DNA from: AC-32 sp963754265
Lineage (GTDB): Bacteria > Actinomycetota > Thermoleophilia > Gaiellales > Gaiellaceae
DNA: 64,000 bases
NCBI GenBank assembly: GCA_963754265.1
Contig: CAVWFB010000007.1
Location: forward strand, 62,001 to 126,000
Direction of reading: 5' to 3'
The position numbers and the translations under genes are program-made. Positions 25,968 through 34,762 of this stretch are shown here, in pieces. Under the pieces are notes generated by a model. It had not been told where the DNA came from, ran no database searches, and saw only the letters and a program-made list of their open reading frames with translations. The first letter of the stretch is position 1; the number at the start of each line of letters is the position of its first letter.

Positions 25968-27014
25968 CTACTCGAAGAAGGTCAAGACCGCCAGGATCAC
26001 GTAGAGCGCGATCAGCGCCACTCCCTCGAACCTGGTGGCCTCGCCGTCGCCCGTGATCTGCCAGAGCGCGAGCGCGGTCAAGAGCAGGGCGCCGATGTAG
26101 ACCGGAGCGAGCGCGAACGTAAGCGGCGTCGCGAACAGCAGCGAGGTGAGCACCAGCGCCGGGAACAGGAAGGCCGTGATCTGGGCGACGGAGTTCTTCA
26201 CTACCGAGATGGCGAGATCCGACTGCCCCTTCAGCGCGAGCACGACGCCGGCCGTGTTCTCGACCGCGTTCCCCGCGATCGCCACGATCACGAGACCGGC
26301 GAACGCCTTCGGCACTCCGATGCGCGCCATCGCCGGCGTCAGCGCCGTCACGAACCAGTCGGAGACGAAGGCGGCTCCGACGCCGGCGATCCCGAGCAGG
26401 ACGACCGCGACAGCGAACGAGGTTCGACGGGTCACGTGGGAACGTTCCTGAGGCAGGTCGGAGCGGAGGTAGTCGGCCAGCCAGACCCCGTAGGTGACGA
26501 GCAGAGCGATCGCGCCCACGATCGAGATCGCCTCGACGTGACCTGAAGCTCTGTCGCCGCTCGCGGCGGAGATGCCGAGGATCACGATCAGGAAGCTGGC
26601 CAGCAGCATCAGCGTCGCGTTGTCCTTGGGAAGACGTGCGTGGAAGCGCATCACGCCATCGACGCTGCTGCTGCACCCGGCGATGATTACCAGCCCGAGC
26701 ACGAGCAGTGCGTTCGCGAAGATCGAGCCGATGATCGAGGTCCGCGCGACCACGATCTCGCCGGCGGACAGCGCGAACATGACGATGAAGAACTCGGGCA
26801 GGTTTCCGAGCGTCGACTGGAGGACGCCGGTGACCGCGGGGCCGAAGCGCTCACCGACCTCCTCGGTCGCGAAGGAGACGATCCAGGCCAGTCCCGCGAG
26901 GGCGACGGTTGCCAGCACGAAGGTCAGCAGGGCGGGCGCGCCGCCGTAGTGGGCCGCTCCGGCGGCGACCGTGACGATGGCGACGAGACCGACGAACGTC
27001 CAGATGATGCGCAC
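25968..27014 (-). CDS. Calcium/proton (cation) antiporter, Cax family
   Basis: The 348-residue protein has about eleven transmembrane helices in two halves. The alpha-repeat motifs are STLGNLPEFFIVMFALSAGE (first half) and AIAGNAVENTAGV (second half); their acidic residues coordinate the cation in CaCA antiporters. A short acidic loop between the halves carries the RSDLPQE segment. It likely exports Ca2+ in exchange for protons at the cytoplasmic membrane. It starts at the ATG at 27014; the GNAT gene ends 53 bp upstream on the same strand, so co-transcription is possible. Confidence 0.92.
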   Translation of the reverse strand: MRIIWTFVGLVAIVTVAAGAAHYGGAPALLTFVLATVALAGLAWIVSFATEEVGERFGPAVTGVLQSTLGNLPEFFIVMFALSAGEIVVARTSIIGSIFANALLVLGLVIIAGCSSSVDGVMRFHARLPKDNATLMLLASFLIVILGISAASGDRASGHVEAISIVGAIALLVTYGVWLADYLRSDLPQERSHVTRRTSFAVAVVLLGIAGVGAAFVSDWFVTALTPAMARIGVPKAFAGLVIVAIAGNAVENTAGVVLALKGQSDLAISVVKNSVAQITAFLFPALVLTSLLFATPLTFALAPVYIGALLLTALALWQITGDGEATRFEGVALIALYVILAVLTFFE

Positions 27015-27067
27015 CAGGGCGGCAACCTAACGGGCCGGGAAGAGGCGCGGCCGGCATGGGTCGAGCC

Positions 27068-27613
27068 TTACGGGTCGCCGAGAAGCCGCGACCAGATCCC
27101 GAAATCGCGCCGGATGTCTTCCTTGAACCAGTAGGAGCGCAGCACGCCCTCGTGCACGTACCCGACGCGCTCGGCCACGCGCTCCGAGCCCGCGTTGGTC
27201 ACGTCGATCCAGAGCTCGATCCGCTCCAGCCCGAGGCCGGTGAAGCCCCAGTCGGTGAGCAGCCGGAGGGTCCGCGTGGCGACGCCGCGGCCACGCGCGG
27301 CAGGGCCGACCACATAGCCGATCTCGCCTTGCCGACCCTCGCTCTCGATCGAGACGAAGAGGCCGAGCCCGAGGAACTCGCCGTCGTGGGTCTCGATCGC
27401 AAATCCTGCGCGCGAGCCGTCACGCCAACCTTCCTCGTACCTCGCCAGCCACTCGCCGGCAAACTCGGCACTCGGCCTCGTCGGAACGCGGGTGTACTCG
27501 CGCACGCCCTCGTCCTCGACGAGTGCGGCGACGCCGGGCTCGTGGTCGGACGTGAGCGGCACGAGCCGGATCGTCTCGTCCTCGAGGACCGGAGGCTGCC
27601 CGGGAAACGTCAC
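27068..27613 (-). CDS. GNAT-family N-acetyltransferase (RimJ/RimL-like)
   Basis: The 181-residue protein matches the acetyltransf_3 group: LVPLTSDHEPGVAALVEDEG at the start, the acetyl-CoA pyrophosphate loop GPAARGRGVATRTLRLL at about 127-144, and WIDVTNAGSERVAERVGYVHEG near the end. RimJ/RimL relatives acetylate N-terminal residues, antibiotics or small amines; the substrate here is unknown. The cyclase-domain gene ends 13 bp upstream, so the two probably share an operon. Confidence 0.92.
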   Translation of the reverse strand: MTFPGQPPVLEDETIRLVPLTSDHEPGVAALVEDEGVREYTRVPTRPSAEFAGEWLARYEEGWRDGSRAGFAIETHDGEFLGLGLFVSIESEGRQGEIGYVVGPAARGRGVATRTLRLLTDWGFTGLGLERIELWIDVTNAGSERVAERVGYVHEGVLRSYWFKEDIRRDFGIWSRLLGDP

Positions 27614-27626
27614 CGTACGGACCGGT

Positions 27627-28826
27627 TCAAGTCGGCGCGCGCGTCGCTTTGTGTAGCCGCACCGAGCTCGAGACTCCCTTGAGGGGCACGTCGCCGATCA
27701 GCTCGAAGTCGACCTCGGTCAAGCCGGCGCTTCCCTTCGCCTCGTCGCTCACCAGGACCTCGTGCGGCCGCGCGTAGTCGGCGATCCTCGCGGCGATGTT
27801 GACCGTCCTCCCGAAGTAGTCGCCCTCCTGGGCGATCACCGCGCCGGCGTTGATCCCGATCCGGGCCGGGACCGAGATCGCCTTCTCGGTCTGCTCGACG
27901 AGATCGAGGCCGCTGAGGATGGCTCTGCCCGGGTCGGTGAAGTGGAACATGACGCCGTCTCCCAACCACTTCACGGGTTTCCCGCCGTGTGCCTGCGCCG
28001 CCGCCTGCACCACGCTCGCGAGATCCGCCGCCAGGGCGGCCGCGGCCTGATCTCCTCGGTCTTCGGCCAGCGCCGTGTACCCGGTGAGGTCGAGGAACGC
28101 AATCGCGGGAGGCTGCCGCTGTTGCGGAGGCGTGATTCCTCTTTCCTCCATGAATCCTTCCGTGACGCCGACGATGTACTCGAGCACGGCGTGCTCCCGG
28201 TGCCGCGTCTGGAGCCACGGCACGAGGGTTCTGACGAGCTCGGTGTACCCGGCCGCCTTCTGGTAGACGATGGCGTCCCTCTCCTCGTCCGAGAGCTCGA
28301 GGTCCCCGACCCGCTGGCGGACCGCGAGATCGAAGAACTGGAGACCGGACGCGACCAGCCGTTGCACGCTGCCGCCGTAGAGCCTGGCGAAGCGCGAGAG
28401 CTCTTCGTCGTCGGCGAGATCGAGTTGGGTGACGATGAGCGACAGGATCTCCGCGTCTTCCGCGCGGACCCGGTCGTCGGAGGGCGGCGGCAGGCCGAGC
28501 TCGCGGCTCAGGCGCCGCAGGAGGTCGGGGGAGCGCCCGACCCGCGCAGCAAGGCCGGCGTAGGTCTCCGTCATCCCGACCGGGTCGGGCATGAACATGC
28601 CCAGCGGAAAGGAGAGAGCTCCTCCGGACACGCCCCGCGCGACGTCCTCGAGCGCGATCCCTGCTTCCTCGAACGCCGCCATCAGGCGAACGACGTGAAC
28701 GTCCGACGGCGGAAACCCCCCGTCGTCGCCGTCGGCTTCGAGGATCCCGAGACCCTCGAGCCGGCGAACGTAGTCGAGCGAGCATGGAGCGAGCTCGGCG
28801 AGCTCCTGCGCCGAGATCTTGGCCAT
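27627..28826 (-). CDS. MerR-like HTH fused to class III adenylate/guanylate cyclase
   Basis: The 399-residue product begins with a MerR-type winged-helix region (ISAQELAELAPCSLDYVRRLEGLGILEADG, about 4-60). A helical middle (about 85-230) and a class III cyclase domain (about 240-395) follow. Catalytic positions are present: metal-binding Asp246 (LDLTGY) and Asp290 (WLGDGVMF), Lys286, and Asn343/Arg347 in TVNIAARI. It probably makes a cyclic nucleotide under control of a ligand sensed by the N-terminal part, or couples DNA binding to synthesis. The fusion is less common than receptor-linked cyclases. Confidence 0.9.
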   Translation of the reverse strand: MAKISAQELAELAPCSLDYVRRLEGLGILEADGDDGGFPPSDVHVVRLMAAFEEAGIALEDVARGVSGGALSFPLGMFMPDPVGMTETYAGLAARVGRSPDLLRRLSRELGLPPPSDDRVRAEDAEILSLIVTQLDLADDEELSRFARLYGGSVQRLVASGLQFFDLAVRQRVGDLELSDEERDAIVYQKAAGYTELVRTLVPWLQTRHREHAVLEYIVGVTEGFMEERGITPPQQRQPPAIAFLDLTGYTALAEDRGDQAAAALAADLASVVQAAAQAHGGKPVKWLGDGVMFHFTDPGRAILSGLDLVEQTEKAISVPARIGINAGAVIAQEGDYFGRTVNIAARIADYARPHEVLVSDEAKGSAGLTEVDFELIGDVPLKGVSSSVRLHKATRAPT

Positions 28827-28944
28827 CGACGCCGACTCTAGCTTCCTCGCGCCGGTTATCGCGATGGTTGCAAGGTTTTCAGGTCGACCGCAACCGGTTC
28901 GACCCCCTCGCCGTTATAGCCCTGACCCAAGAAAGGAGGCATCG

Positions 28945-29016
28945 ATGTCGATTCTCTGGATCATCTTGATTGTCGTCCTCGTGCTGGCCCTGCTCGGATT
29001 CCTCGGGTTCCGCTAG
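28945..29016 (+). CDS. Tiny 23-residue hydrophobic membrane peptide
   Basis: The ATG at 28945 lies five bases after AAGGAGG, one of the best ribosome binding sites in the window. The 23-residue product is nearly one transmembrane helix (MSILWIILIVVLVLALLGF) ending FR. A textbook terminator starts 22 bp after the stop. It resembles other small actinobacterial membrane peptides in style. The gene is too short for usual callers, but strong initiation plus terminator support it. The role is unknown. Confidence 0.68.
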   Translation: MSILWIILIVVLVLALLGFLGFR

Positions 29017-29038
29017 GGCTAGAGGACATCCTCGTAGC

Positions 29039-29063
29039 AAAGGGCCGCACACCGCGGCCCTTT
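29039..29063 (+). terminator. Rho-independent terminator after the tiny membrane peptide
   Basis: AAAGGGCCGC and GCGGCCCTTT form a 10-bp stem around a five-base loop, followed by CTCTTTC. It also lies 15 bases past the stop of the convergent MscS gene, so it can serve both. Confidence 0.9.
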
Positions 29064-29077
29064 CTCTTTCCGGAGCT

Positions 29078-29977
29078 CTACTGGGTCGGAAGAGCGGCGC
29101 GTCGTTCCTGCCAGCGCATCGCGGCGCTCGCACGGGCGAAGCTGCGGGTAGCGCTCTCGTCGACGGAGAGGACGACCGGGCCGTGCACGATCAGGCCCTC
29201 CTCTGCGCGCTCCTTGAGCAGGTCGCTGAAGAAGCTGTCGACCAGCCATTCGCGGCCGGGTGCGGTGGTCGCGCGGACGGCGATCCTGACAACCGACTCG
29301 GAGAACTCGTCGACACTCTCGATCCACGGCCTCCGGACGAGCGTCGTCGGGCCCTCCGGCAGCATCGCCGCAACCCAGGTGATGAGCTGCTCCGCGCGCT
29401 CGCGGTCGGAGACGAAGAGCTCCACCGCCAGCTCCTTCACCCCGCGCGGCAGCACCTTCACCGCCGGGATCTGTGAGTTGTGGATATGGATGGCCTCGCC
29501 GTCGAGCGTGCGCAGCTTCGTGCGCCGCAGAGAGACATCCTCGACCACTCCCTGCACCTCGAGCCCGGAGACGGCGACGGTGTCGCCGACCGCGTACCAG
29601 CGCTCGGCGAACATGGCGAAGCCGGCGATGATGTCCGTCAGGATGCGCTGGACCGCGAAGCCGACGAGGATCAGCAGGAACGACGCGCCCGCGATCGCCG
29701 TCAGCCGGTCGACTCCGCCGATCAGCTCCGCCAGCGTCAGCACCGCGGCGGCGGCGAACCCGCAGTACGCGATTCCCGTTCGAATCAGCGCCACCAGGGT
29801 CTCCTGGCGCTTGATGTCGGTGAACTTGGCCGTCTCGCCCGGATCGTTGTCCACGTGTCGCCGGTCGTGCCAGACGAGCACGCGCCGGGCAACCGCCGCG
29901 CTCGCGCGCGAGAGCAGCCAGGCCGCCGCGAACGCGCCGACGACGATCGTGATTCGGTTGTCGAGGAGGGTGGGCAC
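29078..29977 (-). CDS. MscS-family mechanosensitive channel
   Basis: With the GTG start at 29977 (GGAAGGA upstream) the protein has 299 residues. An in-frame ATG at 30046 adds an unlikely N-terminus. Hydrophobic helices occur at ITIVVGAFAAAWLLS, AGIAYCGFAAAAVLTLAELIG and the pore-lining ASFLLILVGFAVQRILTDIIAGF. The beta domain with VGDTVAVSGLEVQGVVEDVSLRRT follows, then a cytoplasmic alpha/beta domain. It would open under membrane tension to release solutes during osmotic downshock. Its short upstream intergenic region separates it from the divergent Pro-rich gene. Confidence 0.92.
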   Translation of the reverse strand: MPTLLDNRITIVVGAFAAAWLLSRASAAVARRVLVWHDRRHVDNDPGETAKFTDIKRQETLVALIRTGIAYCGFAAAAVLTLAELIGGVDRLTAIAGASFLLILVGFAVQRILTDIIAGFAMFAERWYAVGDTVAVSGLEVQGVVEDVSLRRTKLRTLDGEAIHIHNSQIPAVKVLPRGVKELAVELFVSDRERAEQLITWVAAMLPEGPTTLVRRPWIESVDEFSESVVRIAVRATTAPGREWLVDSFFSDLLKERAEEGLIVHGPVVLSVDESATRSFARASAAMRWQERRAALPTQ

Positions 29978-30130
29978 GAAGCAGTCCTTCCGGGGGTCGC
30001 ACAAACTCTTGCGGACCCAAGGTAGCGAGAAGGATTCCGCTGTCACGATCCTCGGCCGAATCTTTACGCCGGGTTAACCGTTGCGGGCGAAGCGGAACCG
30101 ATTCGGCCGCTCGACGGTTTACCAGATGTA

Positions 30131-30871
30131 GTGCGCTTTCTCGCGTTCCTCGCCTGCGGGCTCGGCGGTCTCTGGGCCGGCGCCTCGCTGGGAGGCGCCG
30201 GGATCCCGCTGCCGACGATCACGCTGCCGACGCTGCCGGTCTCGGTGCCCATCACGACTGTGGCACTGCCCGCGCCACCACCACCGCCTGCACCTCCCGC
30301 CCCGCCCGCGCCTCCCCCTCCACCGACACCCCCCGCCCCGCCGGCGCCCACTCCGCCCGGAGCGCCTCCGCCTGCGGCCCCGGCACCACCTCCCCCGCCC
30401 GCTGCGCAACAGCCGACTCCACCGCCGCCCGAGCCGCCCGCAGCCTCCGGGACGACACCGGCCGCCACGTTCCGGCGCGTGCGCGAGAAACCGCAGACGC
30501 CGCATCGAGTGCGGTCTCGCCCTCCGCGAACGACCCCGCAGACGACGGCCGCGACACCTGCCGCACCGAGCCGCGCGCCGGCGGCGAAACAGACGAAGGC
30601 CGTCCGCTTCTCGTACCTCGTGCCACGCGCCGCCTCCCCACGTGGCGGCGGCCTCTCGACCGGAGCTCTGGCACCGAGCGTGCGCAAGCTCCCGGTCCTC
30701 GCCATGGGCCTCGTGGCGCTCGCGGTCGTGCTCCTGGCACTCGGTGCGTTGCCGGCCGGCGCCGCCCGAAACCCACTCGCTGCCTCGCTTCTCGCGGTTC
30801 CTCGCCGGGACCTCGCCTTCGGCGGACTGGCGATCCTGACGGCCTCGGTCGCGGCGTACCTCCTGATGTAG
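30131..30871 (+). CDS. Pro/Ala-rich exported or membrane protein of unknown function
   Basis: A GTG start at 30131 gives 246 residues. The N-terminal hydrophobic segment (FLAFLACGLGGLWAGASLG) could be a signal or anchor. About 65 residues follow with PPAPPAPP-like runs, then a basic Ala/Pro/Thr stretch. The C-terminus has two transmembrane helices (LPVLAMGLVALAVVLLALGAL and LAFGGLAILTASVAAYLLM). No catalytic motif is seen. It precedes the large GGDEF/HD-GYP gene by 59 bp in the same direction, so co-expression is possible. The proline tract would span cell-wall distance. Confidence 0.65.
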   Translation: MRFLAFLACGLGGLWAGASLGGAGIPLPTITLPTLPVSVPITTVALPAPPPPPAPPAPPAPPPPPTPPAPPAPTPPGAPPPAAPAPPPPPAAQQPTPPPPEPPAASGTTPAATFRRVREKPQTPHRVRSRPPRTTPQTTAATPAAPSRAPAAKQTKAVRFSYLVPRAASPRGGGLSTGALAPSVRKLPVLAMGLVALAVVLLALGALPAGAARNPLAASLLAVPRRDLAFGGLAILTASVAAYLLM

Positions 30872-30930
30872 GCGGGACAGCAGGTTCCCCTTTCCGGGGG
30901 ATCCTTTCGGCAGCGAAAACGCGGAAGACT

Positions 30931-33663
30931 ATGGCCGTGCGTCACCTCTCCGCGGCTGTGGCCTCTGCGCGAGCCTTGGACGCCGGTCCCGGCGACCCCG
31001 AAGCCCCACGCTCGGAAACGCTCGTGCAGTCCTACCGGCAGCTCGCCGATGTCTTCCACGACATCCTCTCCGAGCAGAGCCTGGACAACCTGCTCGACCG
31101 GATCGCGGACACGCTCGCCGAGCTGATGCCGCACGACACGCTCTCGATCTACCAGGCAGACGAGGCCCAGACGATCCTGATCCCCGTGCTCGCCCGCGAC
31201 AAGTGGGCGGAGAAGATCATGAACAGCCGCTCGCTGTTCGGAGAGGGGATCACTGGCTGGGCTGCGCTCCACCGGGAGCCGGTACGGACGAACCAGGCGC
31301 ATCTCGATCCGCGGACGAAGACGGTCCCCGGAACGCCCGACGACGAGGCGGAAGCCCTGATCACCGTCCCGCTGATCGCCCGCGACGTGGTCAAGGGCGT
31401 GCTGAACATCTACCGGCTCGGCGAGGACGCCAGCTTCAGCGACGAGGAGTTCGAGCTGACGACCCGGTTCGCCGACGCCGCCGCGCTCGCGCTCGACAAC
31501 GCGCAGATCCGTGCGCGCCTCGAGTACCAGGCGCAGACCGACTCGCTGACCGGCCTCTACAACCACCGCTATTTCCACGAGCGCCTGCGGGCCGAGCTCA
31601 CGCGCGCGAGCCGCGCGCGTGACTCGGTCGCGGTCCTGATGCTCGACATCGACGACTTCAAGCGCGTCAACGACGTCTACGGGCACGGGGCGGGCGACCA
31701 GGTGCTGACCGAGCTCGCCGACCTGCTCCGCGTCGCGCTACGCGGCTCCGATGTCGTCTGCCGCCTCGGGGGCGAGGAGTTCGGCGTGATCATGGCGAGC
31801 GGCGACGCCGGCGACGCGCTCAACCTCGCACGGCGGCTGACGGACACGCTGGCGGAGGTCGAGTTCGGCCCGGCCGGCAAGATCACCATCTCGGTCGGGA
31901 TCTCGGAAGGCCCTCAGCACGCGATGAACCCGCGCGAGCTGGTGGCCTGCTCCGAGGCGGCGATGATGACCGCCAAGGCGCGCGGCAAGAACCAGATCGT
32001 GCTCTTCGACGAGCAGTCCACCGAGCGGCCCGACGGGGTTCCGGCCGCCGGCCGCGACGTGCGCTCGATCGCGCACCTGAAGATGTTGCAGAGCCTGGCC
32101 GGGAAGCTCAACCGCCTCAACGACGTGCGTCGGATCGGCGCGGTGATCGCGGACGAGCTCCGGCTCCTGATCGACTACCACAACTGCCGCGTCTCGGTGA
32201 TCGAGGGCGACGAGGTCGTACCGATCGCGTTCCGAGGCGAGCTGGTCTCGCGCGACGGAGAGCACGTCGACCTGCCGCGCACGAAGATCGGCGAGGGCAT
32301 CACGGGACGCGCAGCGGCGACTGCCGAGCCCCAGCTCGTGGACAACACGCTCGAGTGCGACTACGCGGTGATGATCCCCGGCACGCACACGATCGAAGAG
32401 TCGCTCGTCGCGGTGCCGCTCTGCTACGGGACCCGCGTGATCGGCGTGATCGTGATGTCGAAGCTCGGCGTCGGCCAGTTCGACAAGGAGGACGTCCGCC
32501 TGCTGGAGGTGCTCGCAGGGCATGCCTCGGTCGCGCTCGAGAACGCGCGCCTCTACGAGGCCCAGCGGCGGGAGGCCGACCACCTCAAGTCGCTGCTCGA
32601 GTTCACGGGCGCGATCTCACAGGCTGCGACCCCGGACGAGATCGGCCGCGAGACCGTGCAGGCCGCCTCGCAGATGCTCGGGGGCAAGGACTGCGCGCTG
32701 TGGCTGCCGCTCGAGAACGGCGACTACCGCATCACCGCGCACTCGAACTACGACGCCCTGCCCGCGCTCCGGCCGATGCTCGACGTCGTGCTCCCCGGCG
32801 GCGTCGTGCGGGCGATCGTGGGCGACTTGACCATGCCGTTCCTGCTGGGCGCCGCGGAGGCGCAGCACCATGCCCCTGGGATCGACTGGCCCGACCTCGC
32901 CCTCGCGCCTCTCTGGACAGATGTGTTCCTCGAAGGCTTCATCAGCGTGCGGGAGCCCGGCGGCGGGGAGCACACGATGGAGGAGGTCCTGCGCCTGCTG
33001 GCGGGGATCTCGTACCAGGCCGCTGTTGCGCTCGAGCGCGCACGCAGCTTCGAGAGCCTCGAGGACACGTTCGTGTCGACCGTCGAGGCGCTGGCCAACG
33101 CGCTCGAGGCGAACGACGAGTACACCTCGTCGCACACCCGCTGGATCACCGACATGGCCCTCAAGGTCGGAGAGGAGCTGGGCTTCGACCCACCCGCCCT
33201 GAAGCGGCTCGAGCTCGGCGCGCTCTTCCACGACATCGGGAAGATCGGCATCCCGACGAGCATCCTGCTCAAGCCCGGTCCGCTCACGGAAGAAGAGCGC
33301 AAGATCATCGAGATGCACCCCGAGCTCGGGGAGCGGATCCTCGAGCCGATCGACAGGCTCGCCGAGGTGCGCACGATCGTGCGCAGCTGCCACGAGCGCT
33401 GGGACGGCGAGGGCTACCCGGACGGAACGAGCGGCGAGGACATCCCCGTCGAGGCCAGGATCGTGCTCGTCTGCGATGCCTTCCACGCGATGACGACCGA
33501 CAGGCCCTACCGCAAGCGCCTGGGCATGGACGAGGCGTTCCGTCGCCTGCGCGAAGGCGCCGGCACCCAGTTCGACCCCGCGGTGGTCGAGGTGTTCCTG
33601 AGCCTCCCCTGCGAAGCGCCGGTGCCCGTCGAGCGCGTCGACGCCGAGCGGCTCGCTTCCTAG
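30931..33663 (+). CDS. GAF-GGDEF-GAF-GAF-HD-GYP bifunctional cyclic-di-GMP protein
   Basis: The 910-residue protein has five domains in order: a GAF domain (~35-190), a GGDEF domain (~200-365) with intact GGEEF at 280-284, a second GAF (~390-540) and a third GAF-like region (~550-700). An HD-GYP domain (~715-895) ends it, with HDIGKIGIP and HERWDGEGYPDG. Both catalytic signatures look intact, so it could make and break cyclic-di-GMP, with the GAF domains as sensors. No transmembrane segment is seen, so it should be cytoplasmic. The last 20 residues are a short unstructured tail. It starts at the ATG at 30931 and stands alone upstream of the secreted paralogue pair. Confidence 0.95.
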   Translation: MAVRHLSAAVASARALDAGPGDPEAPRSETLVQSYRQLADVFHDILSEQSLDNLLDRIADTLAELMPHDTLSIYQADEAQTILIPVLARDKWAEKIMNSRSLFGEGITGWAALHREPVRTNQAHLDPRTKTVPGTPDDEAEALITVPLIARDVVKGVLNIYRLGEDASFSDEEFELTTRFADAAALALDNAQIRARLEYQAQTDSLTGLYNHRYFHERLRAELTRASRARDSVAVLMLDIDDFKRVNDVYGHGAGDQVLTELADLLRVALRGSDVVCRLGGEEFGVIMASGDAGDALNLARRLTDTLAEVEFGPAGKITISVGISEGPQHAMNPRELVACSEAAMMTAKARGKNQIVLFDEQSTERPDGVPAAGRDVRSIAHLKMLQSLAGKLNRLNDVRRIGAVIADELRLLIDYHNCRVSVIEGDEVVPIAFRGELVSRDGEHVDLPRTKIGEGITGRAAATAEPQLVDNTLECDYAVMIPGTHTIEESLVAVPLCYGTRVIGVIVMSKLGVGQFDKEDVRLLEVLAGHASVALENARLYEAQRREADHLKSLLEFTGAISQAATPDEIGRETVQAASQMLGGKDCALWLPLENGDYRITAHSNYDALPALRPMLDVVLPGGVVRAIVGDLTMPFLLGAAEAQHHAPGIDWPDLALAPLWTDVFLEGFISVREPGGGEHTMEEVLRLLAGISYQAAVALERARSFESLEDTFVSTVEALANALEANDEYTSSHTRWITDMALKVGEELGFDPPALKRLELGALFHDIGKIGIPTSILLKPGPLTEEERKIIEMHPELGERILEPIDRLAEVRTIVRSCHERWDGEGYPDGTSGEDIPVEARIVLVCDAFHAMTTDRPYRKRLGMDEAFRRLREGAGTQFDPAVVEVFLSLPCEAPVPVERVDAERLAS

Positions 33664-33726
33664 CCGTCGTAGATCCCTCGAACCGGGCATGCCGAGAGGG
33701 AGCTCCGCTTCCGATGGAAATCGTGA

Positions 33727-34704
33727 ATGCGGCTGGTTATTCGATCTCTCGTCGTACCCTGCGCGCTCGCCGTCGCGCTCGGTCTCGTCGCTCCAGCGAG
33801 CGCCTCGCAGCTGATCGCGCGCAACGCCTCGAGCATCAAGCTCGGCGTCAACGCCAGGGGAACGGCGATGGTCACGTACTCCGTGCGCGGGAAGGTCACC
33901 CACCTCCTCGCCTCGGGCGCGGTCAACGCGAGGCACCGCCCCGGCTCGTCGAAGATTCGCCAGATCCATTTCAAGCTCGACTACTCCGGCGGCTGGAAGC
34001 ACCGCAAGCTCGTCTGGAAGACCTTCAAGGACGCCTGCGAGCCCTACGACGGCCCCGAGCTCGCCTGGTTCGTCGCGGGTTGCAAGGCGTCGAACGGCTC
34101 CTACTGGGCGCTCCAGACCTGGCAGACGGCGCTGCCTGACCTGGGTCTCGCGCCCTGGCTCGCCCGGCAGCGGACCTGGTGGCTGCATCTCTCGCACTGG
34201 ACCGGGGATCTCGCCGAGCTCCACGTCTACACCGACTGGGTCTACGGCGGCCGCTTCCAGGAAGTCTTCGGCCAGTACACCTACCAGGGCGTCGGCGTCC
34301 GCGGCTTCGGGACGACCGACTTCGGGAACCCGACCGACAAGTACGGGCGCCTCCTCTACCTGGACACCTACAACTCGTCCTACGGCCCCGGCTGGCTCCG
34401 CGAGAACTCGTTCGTCTCGCACGGGCCGCCCGGGATGTTCTGCTACGGCTTCTTCCCGCGAAACCCGTACGTCGGGGGCTACGCGCACCCGAGCGGGACC
34501 CCGAACCAGAAGCGCGGGCCGGGAACCGGGCAGATGTACCGCATCACGGTCGAGGGCCCAGGCGTGACGCCCGACGTGATGTGGCAGGGCTCCGGCCTCC
34601 ACTCGTTCAATCGCAACAACCCGGCAGACGTATCGCTCGAGAACCAGATGAACAACACGCTGGACTCGATCCGCGGCAGCTGGCCGAAGTGTCGCAAGCA
34701 CTAG
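33727..34704 (+). CDS. Secreted Trp/Tyr-rich protein, first of a tandem pair
   Basis: The 325-residue precursor has a signal peptide (VVPCALAVALGLVAPASA) and a mature region dense in Trp, Tyr and Gly. Marked blocks are FKLDYSGGWKHRKLVWKTF, WWLHLSHWTGDLAELHVYTDW and VGVRGFGTTDFGNPTD. A GPGVTPDVMWQGSGLH stretch near the end is also conserved in the neighbour. I recognise no known family, and there are no obvious catalytic motifs. The next gene is a paralogue of about the same length that aligns throughout, so this is a recent local duplication. Extracellular binding or scaffolding is possible. Confidence 0.85.
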   Translation: MRLVIRSLVVPCALAVALGLVAPASASQLIARNASSIKLGVNARGTAMVTYSVRGKVTHLLASGAVNARHRPGSSKIRQIHFKLDYSGGWKHRKLVWKTFKDACEPYDGPELAWFVAGCKASNGSYWALQTWQTALPDLGLAPWLARQRTWWLHLSHWTGDLAELHVYTDWVYGGRFQEVFGQYTYQGVGVRGFGTTDFGNPTDKYGRLLYLDTYNSSYGPGWLRENSFVSHGPPGMFCYGFFPRNPYVGGYAHPSGTPNQKRGPGTGQMYRITVEGPGVTPDVMWQGSGLHSFNRNNPADVSLENQMNNTLDSIRGSWPKCRKH

Positions 34705-34711
34705 CGGCCGG

Positions 34712-34739
34712 TTGACATCTCCGGGAGCGGCTGTACCCT
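34712..34739 (+). promoter_or_regulatory. Predicted sigma-70-type promoter of the second paralogue
   Basis: A perfect -35 TTGACA (34712-34717) is followed by a 16-bp spacer and TACCCT (34734-34739). This places transcription start near 34746, about 17 bp before the ATG at 34763. It implies the second copy can be expressed without the first. Confidence 0.6.
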
Positions 34740-34762
34740 CTGGCGGAGCACCCCCCGTTCCT

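Noticed and set aside
30873..30930. Possible cyclic-di-GMP riboswitch before the GGDEF/HD-GYP gene
   Set aside because: The 58-bp gap is too short and lacks the conserved GEMM core.
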